In this document: positions 4,459-10,528 of the stretch, in pieces
Layout of the letters: every line of letters starts with the position of its first letter
Numbering within the stretch: the stretch's first letter is position 1
DNA from: Pseudomonas sp.
Lineage (GTDB): Bacteria > Pseudomonadota > Gammaproteobacteria > Pseudomonadales > Pseudomonadaceae
Assembly (NCBI GenBank): GCA_003525045.1
Contig: DQGF01000575.1
Location: forward strand, 1 to 10,528
Direction: 5' to 3'
Length of the DNA: 10,528 bases
Position numbers and translations under genes: made by a program
The notes under the pieces: generated by a model
What the model was told of the DNA's origin: nothing
Seen by the model: only the letters and a program-made list of their open reading frames with translations
Databases searched by the model: none

Positions 4459-5688
4459 ATGCTCAATGGCCTGTGGCTCGGCTTCTTCATCGTGGCAGCC
4501 GTATCGGCGCTGGCGCAGTGGTTGATCGGTGGCAACGCCGGGATCTTCGCGGCGATGGTGGAAAGCATTTTCGCCATGGCCAAATTGTCAGTCGAGGTCA
4601 TGGTCTTGCTGTTCGGCACCCTCACCCTCTGGCTGGGCTTTCTGCGGATTGCCGAGAAAGCCGGGATCGTCGAGTGGCTGGCCAAGGCGCTGGGCCCGTT
4701 GTTCCTGCGCCTGATGCCGGAAGTGCCGGCCGGCCATCCGGCCATCGGCCTGATCACGCTCAACTTCGCCGCCAACGGCCTGGGCCTGGACAACGCCGCC
4801 ACGCCGATCGGCCTGAAGGCCATGAAGGCGCTGCAAGAGCTCAACCCCAGCGCCACCATCGCCAGCAACGCACAGATTCTGTTCCTGGTACTCAACGCCT
4901 CCTCCCTGACCCTGCTGCCGGTGACGATCTTCATGTACCGCGCCCAGCAAGGCGCGCCAGATCCGACGCTGGTGTTCCTGCCGATCCTGCTGGCCACCAG
5001 TTGCTCGACACTGGTAGGTCTGTTGTCGGTGGCGGTCATGCAACGTCTGCGCCTGTGGGACCCGGTGGTGCTCGCGTACATGATTCCCGGCGCCCTGATA
5101 CTGGGTGGCTTCATGGCGCTGCTGGCGACGCTCTCGGCGACCGCTCTGGCCAGCCTGTCATCGATCCTTGGCAACCTGACGCTGTTCGGTCTGATCATGC
5201 TGTTTCTGGTGATCGGTGCGTTGCGCAAAGTGAAGGTCTACGAGGCGTTCGTCGAAGGCGCCAAAGAAGGTTTCGATGTGGCGAAGAATCTGCTGCCGTA
5301 TCTGGTGGCGATGCTCTGCGCCGTCGGCGTACTGCGGGCATCCGGGGCGCTGGATTTTGGTCTGGACGGGATTCGGCATCTGGTGGAGTGGGCCGGTTGG
5401 GATACCCGCTTCGTCGATGCCTTGCCGACCGCCATGGTCAAACCGTTTTCGGGCAGTGCGGCACGGGCGATGCTGATCGAAACCATGCAGACGTCCGGGG
5501 TCGACAGCTTCCCGGCGCTGGTGGCGGCGACGGTGCAGGGCAGTACGGAAACGACCTTCTATGTGCTTGCGGTGTACTTCGGTGCAGTGGGCATCCAGCG
5601 CGCGCGGCATGCGGTGGGGTGTGCGTTGCTGGCGGAGCTGGCCGGCGTTCTTGGTGCCATTGGGGTTTGCTACTGGTTCTTTGGCTAA
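4459..5688 (+). CDS. Fused SpmA-SpmB-like membrane protein (nucleoside-recognition/Gate domains)
   Basis: 409-residue integral membrane protein. Its N-terminal half matches SpmA and its C-terminal half SpmB, the Bacillus spore maturation proteins, here joined as usual in Proteobacteria. Two Gate/nucleoside-recognition domains are visible. The first contains NFAANGLGLDNAATP (102-116), the SpmA signature. The second has LPTAMVKPFSGSAAR (322-336) and QGSTETTFY (360-368), the SpmB signature. Many hydrophobic helices surround them. Pseudomonas does not sporulate, so the role is not spore maturation. The fold suggests a transporter or a complex partner at the inner membrane, with the substrate unknown to me. 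GGGGGA precedes the ATG by 8 bases. The gene stands alone, bounded by a terminator at 4379-4406 and REP pairs on both sides (4246-4337 and 5698-5802). Confidence 0.9.
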   Translation: MLNGLWLGFFIVAAVSALAQWLIGGNAGIFAAMVESIFAMAKLSVEVMVLLFGTLTLWLGFLRIAEKAGIVEWLAKALGPLFLRLMPEVPAGHPAIGLITLNFAANGLGLDNAATPIGLKAMKALQELNPSATIASNAQILFLVLNASSLTLLPVTIFMYRAQQGAPDPTLVFLPILLATSCSTLVGLLSVAVMQRLRLWDPVVLAYMIPGALILGGFMALLATLSATALASLSSILGNLTLFGLIMLFLVIGALRKVKVYEAFVEGAKEGFDVAKNLLPYLVAMLCAVGVLRASGALDFGLDGIRHLVEWAGWDTRFVDALPTAMVKPFSGSAARAMLIETMQTSGVDSFPALVAATVQGSTETTFYVLAVYFGAVGIQRARHAVGCALLAELAGVLGAIGVCYWFFG

Positions 5689-5697
5689 CCGAATACC

Positions 5698-5802
5698 CCC
5701 TGTAGGAGCGAGCTTGCTCGCGATGGTCGTCAACGATGACGCTGCATGGCTGACACCCCAGGTGCTCTCAGGTTCTTCGCGAGCAAGCTCGCTCCTACAG
5801 GG
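5698..5802. repeat. REP pair (REPIN/BIME) between convergent genes
   Basis: 5698-5723, starting CCCTGTAGGAGCGAGCTTGC, is exactly complementary to 5777-5802 (26 bp). The spacer is 53 bases. It shares the GTAGGAGCGAG core with the element at 4246 but carries GCTTGCTCGCGA in place of GGCTTGCCCGCGAA, so it is a related sequence variant. It begins 9 bases after the SpmAB-like stop and ends 13 bases before the stop of the minus-strand lipoprotein gene. With no other terminator in this gap, it probably marks both transcript ends. Confidence 0.92.
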
Positions 5803-5815
5803 TTCAGCGGTGGCT

Positions 5816-6442
5816 TTAGGGTCTCGGCGGCGGCGCAGCTTTCTGCCCTTGCTCAACCGCCCAGGCCACCACCTGTGCCGTCAATTGGTCACTCGCCTGG
5901 CCAAACCCGGTCACCACCGCCGGCACCTTCACATCGTTCAACGGCTGGCGCACTTCAAAGCGCCGGCTCGCTAGGATTCGCTGGTCATAACCGCGCACCA
6001 GCAACGCATCCAGCCGAACGACCACGCTCGCTGCAGTGCCTTGGTATTCAGTCTGGAACGCCTGCAGATTGCCGCCCAGTTCCAGGTCCGCCTGAAAATT
6101 GCTGTCATCGGTGCTCAGCAGCGACACCCGTCCGTCACGCTGGAAGCCATCGAGCAGACGATTACGCAGCAGCACCGGCGCCGGGTCGCTCCAGCGTGAA
6201 GCCTTGTAGCTGCTGATCAAGTCACCGTGCGGGATCACTGCGATGTTCGGGCTGTTCAACGCCTGGCTGGCCTGAGGCTTGGTCAGGCGTAGTGACCAGG
6301 GTTGCGGCGTACCGTGATTAACCGAGGCGCTGCTTTGGGATGAGGGCAACCGATAGACATCGGACGGCTCGGACTTGGGCAGGATCGAGCAGGATCCGGT
6401 CAACGCAACAGCAGCGAGGAGGGCGAGGTGACTCGGCTTCAT
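5816..6442 (-). CDS. PqiC-type ABC transport auxiliary lipoprotein
   Basis: 208 residues, last gene of the MCE operon. The N-terminus MKPSHLALLAAVALTGSC is a lipoprotein signal with lipobox LTGSC, giving a lipidated Cys18. No Asp follows the Cys (next residues SIL), which fits sorting to the outer membrane. The rest matches the ABC-type transport auxiliary lipoprotein family (PqiC/YmbA-like): a YRLP strand near 30-33, IAVIPHGDLISSY at 67-79, then the helix-strand region RNRLLDGFQRDGRV (93-106). Such proteins are thought to be the outer-membrane end of MCE lipid transporters. Its ATG overlaps the stop of the MCE gene (6439-6442), so the two are translationally coupled. It ends in a Pro-rich tail (APPPRP). 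Confidence 0.88.
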   Translation of the reverse strand: MKPSHLALLAAVALTGSCSILPKSEPSDVYRLPSSQSSASVNHGTPQPWSLRLTKPQASQALNSPNIAVIPHGDLISSYKASRWSDPAPVLLRNRLLDGFQRDGRVSLLSTDDSNFQADLELGGNLQAFQTEYQGTAASVVVRLDALLVRGYDQRILASRRFEVRQPLNDVKVPAVVTGFGQASDQLTAQVVAWAVEQGQKAAPPPRP

Positions 6443-7377
6443 GGCGTGAATTCCTTGTTCTTGTCGTTGCCCAGCAAGTAGCCGCTGGGATTGGCTTCCA
6501 GGCGCTGGGAAATAGCCCGCAACGATGTCAGGGTGTCGCGCAACTCACGCACCGCCGGCGCCAGGCCATTGAGGCCCTGCATCCCACTGTTCAGCGAATC
6601 CTGATTGTTGGTGAGCAGCGTGTTGATCGTCGCGCTGCTCTGTTCCAGGGATTTCATGGCCTGTTCGGCACTGCCGAACATCTGCTTGCCCTGATCGCTG
6701 AGCAAGCCGTTGGCATTGCGCATCAACGCTGCGGTCTGCTCCAGAGTGGCTGTGGCCTGCTTGCCGATGGCACCCAGTTGTTGCATGGCCTGGCGAATGT
6801 CGCCGCGCTGATCGGCGAGGGTGCCGGTGGTTTGCTCCAGATGCTCAAGGGTCTTGCTGATGCGCTCGACATTCTCCGAAGAAAACATTTGGTTGGCGTT
6901 TTGCATCAGGACGTTAACGCCAGCCATCAGGTCATTGCTGTCGTTGAGCAATCGGGCGATGGGCGAGGGCGATGCAATGATCGTAGGTAAAACACCGTTC
7001 TTGCCCTTGAGCTTCGGGCTTTGCGGCGTGCCACCGCTGAGCTGGATGATCGAGGTCCCAGTGATCCCGGTCAGTGCCAGTTTGGCCTGGGTGTCTTCCT
7101 TGATCGGCGTATCACCGCCGAGGCGGATCCGCGCCAACACCCGGCGTGGGTCTTTCGGGTCCAGGCGCAACGTCACGACGTCGCCGACCTTGATCCCGCT
7201 GTACTGCACGGCGCTGCCCTTGGACAAGCCGCTGACCGCTTCATTGAAGACGATTTCGTAGTCCTTGAACTCAGTGTCGACGCTGGACTTGGCCAGCCAC
7301 AGGCCGAAGAGCAGGGCGCCCGCCACCACAATCACGGTGAACAGGCCGATCAATACATGATGGGCTCGGGTTTCCAT
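6439..7377 (-). CDS. MCE (MlaD-type) lipid-binding protein, inner-membrane anchored
   Basis: 312 residues. Residues 8-29 form an N-terminal transmembrane anchor; about 38-118 are a single MCE domain (EIVFNEAVSGLSKGSAVQYS at 41-60, GIKVGDV at 61-67, LTGITGTSIIQLSGG at 102-116). From about 140 to 295 comes a long, mostly helical Gln/Asn/Leu-rich region with coiled-coil character. MCE proteins form hexameric rings in the periplasm with a central channel for phospholipids. The long C-terminal helix is much larger than in MlaD (about 183 residues) and could build a bundle spanning part of the periplasm, as reported for other long MCE proteins; that part is inference. It starts 1 base after the ATPase stop. 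Confidence 0.92.
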   Translation of the reverse strand: METRAHHVLIGLFTVIVVAGALLFGLWLAKSSVDTEFKDYEIVFNEAVSGLSKGSAVQYSGIKVGDVVTLRLDPKDPRRVLARIRLGGDTPIKEDTQAKLALTGITGTSIIQLSGGTPQSPKLKGKNGVLPTIIASPSPIARLLNDSNDLMAGVNVLMQNANQMFSSENVERISKTLEHLEQTTGTLADQRGDIRQAMQQLGAIGKQATATLEQTAALMRNANGLLSDQGKQMFGSAEQAMKSLEQSSATINTLLTNNQDSLNSGMQGLNGLAPAVRELRDTLTSLRAISQRLEANPSGYLLGNDKNKEFTP

Positions 7378-7378
7378 G

Positions 7379-8182
7379 TCAGACCTCGTTGAGCTGTTTA
7401 GTGGCGGTCAGCGCCGCGCGGCCGCGAGGGCCATGGAAGTATTCGTGAATCCACGCATCGTCCGTTTCCGAGACGACATCAATGGCATCGGCCACCAGCA
7501 CTTTCTTCTGTGCCAGCACTGCGACCCGGTCGGAGATGGTGTAAAGCGTGTCGAGATCGTGGGTCACCAGAAATACGCTCAAGCCCAATGCATCGCGCAG
7601 GGTCAGGATCAATTGATCGAACGCCGCCGCACCAATCGGATCAAGGCCGGCGGTGGGCTCGTCGAGAAACAGGATGTCCGGGTCCAGCGCCAGCGCCCGG
7701 GCCAGTGCCGCACGCTTGATCATGCCGCCGGACAGCGAAGCAGGGTATTTGTCCGCCGCCGACAACGGCAGCCCCGCCAGGGCGAGCTTCACCGCCGCCA
7801 GATGCTCGGCGTCGTCACGGCTCAAGCCGGCGTGCTCGATCAGGGGCAAGGCGACATTCTCGGTCACGGTCAGCGAAGAGAACAAGGCGCCTTTCTGGAA
7901 CAGCACACCGAAGCGCCGTTCGACCAGCGAGCGCTCATGCTCGGCCAGCGTCGGCAGATTCTTGCCGAAGACTTTCACCACACCTTCACTGGGCTGACGC
8001 AAGCCGACAATACTGCGCAGCAGCACCGATTTACCGCTACCGGAACCGCCCACCACGGCGAGGATCTCGCCCTTGTACAAGTCCAGGTCAAGGTTTTCGT
8101 GCACGCTCTGGCGGCCGAAACGATTGCACAGCCCACGGACTTCGATCACCGCCTCGGTGGGCGCTCGGGGTACTCGACTCAC
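7379..8182 (-). CDS. MlaF-type ABC transporter ATPase
   Basis: 267-residue cytoplasmic ATPase that energises the MCE lipid transporter. Complete ABC motifs: Walker A GGSGSGKS (45-52), Q-loop Q96, signature LSGGM (150-154), Walker B ILFLDEPTAGLD (170-181) with catalytic E175, and switch H208. LSGGMIKRAALARAL is the MlaF-type form of the signature. The start is GTG at 8182, overlapping the permease stop (GTGA), an arrangement typical of translational coupling. The paralogous ttg2A/mlaF of the canonical Pseudomonas mla operon should lie elsewhere in the genome. Confidence 0.95.
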   Translation of the reverse strand: MSRVPRAPTEAVIEVRGLCNRFGRQSVHENLDLDLYKGEILAVVGGSGSGKSVLLRSIVGLRQPSEGVVKVFGKNLPTLAEHERSLVERRFGVLFQKGALFSSLTVTENVALPLIEHAGLSRDDAEHLAAVKLALAGLPLSAADKYPASLSGGMIKRAALARALALDPDILFLDEPTAGLDPIGAAAFDQLILTLRDALGLSVFLVTHDLDTLYTISDRVAVLAQKKVLVADAIDVVSETDDAWIHEYFHGPRGRAALTATKQLNEV

Positions 8183-9327
8183 CAGCCCATCTCCATGAAA
8201 AACAGTGCGGCCACGGCGTCGAGCACGATCACCACGAAAATCGACTGGACCACACTCGACGTCGTGTGGGCACCGACCGACTCGGCGCTGCCGCTGACCT
8301 TGAAGCCTTCAAGACAGCCGATTGCGGCGATGAGGAACGCGAAGATCGGCGCTTTGACGATCCCCACCAGAAAGTGCTGGACGCCAATATCGGTTTGCAA
8401 CAGCGACAGGAACATCGCCGGTGAAATACCCAGCGACACCGCGCAGACCACGCCGCCACCGATAATCCCCGACAGCATCGCCAGGAAGGTCAGCATGGGT
8501 AGCGCGACCAGCAGCGCCAGGACGCGCGGCACCACCAGCAGTTCCATCGGGTCGAGACCCAGGGTGCGGATGGCGTCGATTTCTTCGTTGGCCTTCATCG
8601 AACCGATTTGCGCCGTGAACGCACTCGCGGTGCGCCCGGCCATCAGGATCGCGGTCAGCAACACGCCGAATTCGCGCAGGAAGGAGAATGCCACCAGGTC
8701 CACGGTGAAAATACTCGCGCCGAAACTCGCCAGTACCGTCGCCCCGAGAAATGCCACCACGGCGCCCACCAGAAAGGTCAGCAGGGCGACGATGGGCGCG
8801 GCATCGAGGCCGGTCTGTTCGATGTGCGCCACCATTGGTGTGAGGCGCCAACGCTTGGGGCGAAACAGGCCGCGGGCCATGGTTTCCAGGATCAGGCCGA
8901 CGAAGCCCAGCAGTTGCAGGGTGTCCTGCCAGACGGCGTCAACGGCGCGGCCGATGCGGGTCAGCAGTTGAATACCGACACTGATTTCCGGTTCCTTGAT
9001 CGGCACGCAGAAGTCGGTCAGCGAGCAATAGACCGTTTGCAACAAGGCGCGGTCGGCAGAGGACAGTGTGCAATCGGGATGCTCGGCGGATCTGCCGAGG
9101 CGCTCGGACCCGAGCAACTCCACCAGTAACGATGCACCGGCGGTGTCGAGCGCTCCGAGGCCGTTAAGGTCGATGTGGGTGCTGTCGTCGTATTGGCCGC
9201 GAAGCTTTTCGCTCAGGCTTTTGAGATCGGCGTAATGGGCGAGCGTCCAGTCACCCGTGATCTGCAACTGAGCAGGGGTGTCAGAGGTGTCCAGTTGGGC
9301 ATTGCCGGCCACTTTACTGCTGGTCAT
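8179..9327 (-). CDS. MlaE-type permease with fused N-terminal STAS domain
   Basis: 382 residues with the chosen start. Residues about 17-105 resemble a STAS (MlaB-like) domain: LQITGDWTLAHYADL (21-35) and HIDLNGLGALDTAGASLLVE (51-70), the latter the usual STAS strand-helix. From about 115 to the end is the MlaE/YrbE permease: IEQTGLDAAPIV (169-180), EFGVLLTAILMAGRTASAFT (219-238), AQIGSMKANEEIDAIRTLGL (239-258), then further membrane helices. With the ATPase and MCE protein it forms the inner-membrane lipid transporter; the fusion replaces a separate MlaB. Start choice: ATG at 9327 has GGAG only 3 bases ahead. ATG at 9336 and TTG at 9357 extend the same frame but lack a ribosome site. The 55-base gap before it is AT-rich and might hold a promoter, though I find no clear boxes. 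Confidence 0.92.
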   Translation of the reverse strand: MTSSKVAGNAQLDTSDTPAQLQITGDWTLAHYADLKSLSEKLRGQYDDSTHIDLNGLGALDTAGASLLVELLGSERLGRSAEHPDCTLSSADRALLQTVYCSLTDFCVPIKEPEISVGIQLLTRIGRAVDAVWQDTLQLLGFVGLILETMARGLFRPKRWRLTPMVAHIEQTGLDAAPIVALLTFLVGAVVAFLGATVLASFGASIFTVDLVAFSFLREFGVLLTAILMAGRTASAFTAQIGSMKANEEIDAIRTLGLDPMELLVVPRVLALLVALPMLTFLAMLSGIIGGGVVCAVSLGISPAMFLSLLQTDIGVQHFLVGIVKAPIFAFLIAAIGCLEGFKVSGSAESVGAHTTSSVVQSIFVVIVLDAVAALFFMEMGW

Positions 9328-9382
9328 AAGCTCCATGCTTGTTCGGCTGTTATGCAAGCCTATGTTAATAGCATGAACCGCA

Positions 9383-10411
9383 TTACTTTTCTTTGATCGG
9401 TGTGCTGTCCGTGATCTTGAAACGCAGCACCCCGATCAGCTGGCCGTCCTCGGTCAATACCCGGACCTGCCACTTGCCCGCGGGGTTGCCGGGGAAGTTC
9501 TGCTTGTGGGTCCAGGCCCGATAGCCTTCCTTGCGCCCGCCGCGGATATCCAGGGCGATGCGGTCGACCTCTTTACCGTTGAACTGCCAGACGTGGTAAA
9601 TCCGTTCGTCCAGACCGCGCGGGGCATTGATCGCGGTGTAGGCGTACAGGCCGTTGCCGCGAATCTGCTCGGCACTGACTTCATCAAGACTGTCGCCGGG
9701 GGTGCGGTCCTGCATTTGCGTGCTGATGGCCACATCGGTCATCCACAGCGTTGCCGGCGGCACCCACGACCGCAGCACCCAACCAACGCCGCCGATGCCC
9801 ACGGTGATACTCAGGATTGCCAACGCGTTGCGCACAGTCCTGATCGGGAAGATCGAAGCCAGACTCGGAAAAGACAGCACGACCGCAGTCCCCAGGGCGA
9901 GCTTGAAACTCTGGGACGTGGTCAGGTGCAGGATCACGGGCAGGGCGGTCAGCAGTGCCGCGAACAACGTTAGCGTATGCAGCGCCAGGAACGCCCAGCG
10001 TCGCGGCGCCAGCCATTTGTAGTAAAGCGGGTCGATGATGGAAATCAGTGCGGCAATGCACAGCATCCCGGTGAAGAACAACTGGCCGCTGTTCCAGGTG
10101 GTGGTGATGAAAAAGAACGGCAGGACGAAAAACAGGCTTTCCTGGTGGATCATCTGCGTGGCGTATCGCAGCAACGGTCGGGGAATTTCGCGGTTGAAGA
10201 TCCGGGCGAACAGCTTGGTCAGGCTGTTTTCCAGCATCAGCCAGATCCAGCTGATCAGCATGATGATGGTGATCCAGGTCGCCAGGCCTTGCTGACGATC
10301 CACCAGCATGAAGCTGCCGACCCCGGAAATGAAACCGCCGAGCGCAATAACCCCTGGGTAGCGCTTCATCAGTTCCAGGATGCGCTGTACGAAAAGGGTC
10401 AGGGTAGGCAT
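9383..10411 (-). CDS. DUF5924 multi-pass membrane protein with C-terminal DUF2914 domain
   Basis: 342 residues from the ATG at 10411. About seven hydrophobic segments lie between residues 20 and 213 (near 20-37, 43-60, 94-104, 110-127, 139-163, 170-188, 196-213). A soluble C-terminal domain follows, with YHVWQFNGKEVDRIALDIRG (272-291) and GKWQVRVLTEDGQLIGVLRF (312-331), the Trp/Gly pattern of DUF2914. I recall Pseudomonas DUF5924 proteins starting MPxLTxFxQRILELM, which supports this start; neither it nor an upstream in-frame ATG at 10492 has a ribosome site. The function is unknown. It is the first gene on the minus strand, 55 bases before the permease, so it may be co-transcribed with the lipid transporter. 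Confidence 0.85.
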   Translation of the reverse strand: MPTLTLFVQRILELMKRYPGVIALGGFISGVGSFMLVDRQQGLATWITIIMLISWIWLMLENSLTKLFARIFNREIPRPLLRYATQMIHQESLFFVLPFFFITTTWNSGQLFFTGMLCIAALISIIDPLYYKWLAPRRWAFLALHTLTLFAALLTALPVILHLTTSQSFKLALGTAVVLSFPSLASIFPIRTVRNALAILSITVGIGGVGWVLRSWVPPATLWMTDVAISTQMQDRTPGDSLDEVSAEQIRGNGLYAYTAINAPRGLDERIYHVWQFNGKEVDRIALDIRGGRKEGYRAWTHKQNFPGNPAGKWQVRVLTEDGQLIGVLRFKITDSTPIKEK

Positions 10412-10453
10412 TCGGCGGTTCGCATTAGTCGGGGGAAAAATCCTCGACAGAGT

Positions 10454-10470
10454 ACCGCCCGGTGGGCGGT
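10454..10470. other. GC-rich hairpin upstream of the DUF5924 gene
   Basis: ACCGCCC-GGT-GGGCGGT is a perfect 7-bp dyad with a 3-base loop, 43 bases upstream of the ATG at 10411. It would form a stable hairpin in a long leader, or could be an operator. The 117 bases between this gene and the window edge hold no other gene, and I see no convincing promoter boxes. Confidence 0.4.
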
Positions 10471-10508
10471 GTGGCGAGGGTGATACGTCCATTTGACCAA
10501 CACAGTAT

Positions 10509-10528
10509 TGTGGCGAGGGAGCTTGCTC
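10509..10528. repeat. Start of another REP element, cut by the window edge
   Basis: TGTGGCGAGGGAGCTTGCTC is the opening of a very common REP type in the P. fluorescens group, different from the GTAGGAGCGAG type seen elsewhere in the window. The 11-base TGTGGCGAGGG also occurs at 10470-10480, perhaps a decayed copy. Confidence 0.7.

Noticed and set aside
4443..5705. 420-codon plus-strand frame overlapping the SpmAB-like gene
   Set aside because: Shifted frame of the real gene; Arg/Gly-rich, no membrane segments, no family resemblance.
7376..8971. 531-codon plus-strand frame, the longest frame in the window
   Set aside because: It lies opposite the ATPase and permease genes, which carry complete family motifs. 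Its product is a low-complexity Gln/Arg/Ser-rich mix typical of antisense reading in high-GC DNA.

Overview
The window is a stretch of a Pseudomonas chromosome, probably the P. fluorescens/P. putida group. The evidence is the 5' part of algB, a GltP-type symporter, high GC with strongly GC-ending codons, and Pseudomonas-style REP elements. As I remember it, the order algB / small envelope genes / Ivy protein / gltP / SpmAB-like protein / MCE transporter is conserved core synteny in this genus. I see no transposase, integrase, tRNA, rRNA or CRISPR array.

Left part (1-2250): the first 251 codons of algB run leftward off the edge. It is a sigma-54-type response regulator with an intact GAFTGA loop. 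The 434-base gap to its divergent neighbour has a textbook sigma-54 layout: repeated dyads (991-1059), a perfect IHF consensus (1061-1073) and a -24/-12 promoter (1101-1116). This promoter should drive three small genes: a 95-residue membrane-anchored protein of unknown function, a 54-residue DUF1328/UPF0391 membrane protein, and a periplasmic protein of the Ivy (inhibitor of vertebrate lysozyme) family. AlgB is the obvious candidate activator, but that is inferred from position.

Middle part (2190-5810): a hairpin ends the Ivy operon. It is followed by a second hairpin carrying the SD-like sequence and start codon of a possible 55-codon Cys/Arg-rich small ORF, which could instead be a structured RNA. 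After a 483-base gap comes gltP (H+/glutamate symporter), then a REP pair that forms a 26-bp perfect inverted repeat, a strong bidirectional terminator, and a monocistronic gene for a fused SpmA-SpmB-like membrane protein. A second REP pair fills the space between this gene and the convergent operon on the right.

Right part (5816-10411, minus strand): a five-gene block read right to left. It encodes a DUF5924/DUF2914 membrane protein, a MlaE-type permease with a fused N-terminal STAS domain, a MlaF-type ATPase, an inner-membrane-anchored MCE protein (MlaD type), and a PqiC-type lipoprotein. The last four genes overlap or nearly touch and form a complete MCE lipid-transport module between inner and outer membrane. 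It differs from canonical mla in having no MlaC and in carrying its STAS domain on the permease. The window ends in the start of another REP element.

Most genes belong to known families. The parts most worth a second look are the sigma-54/IHF control region beside algB, the small ORF or RNA at 2226-2419, and the dyad at the proposed gltP promoter.
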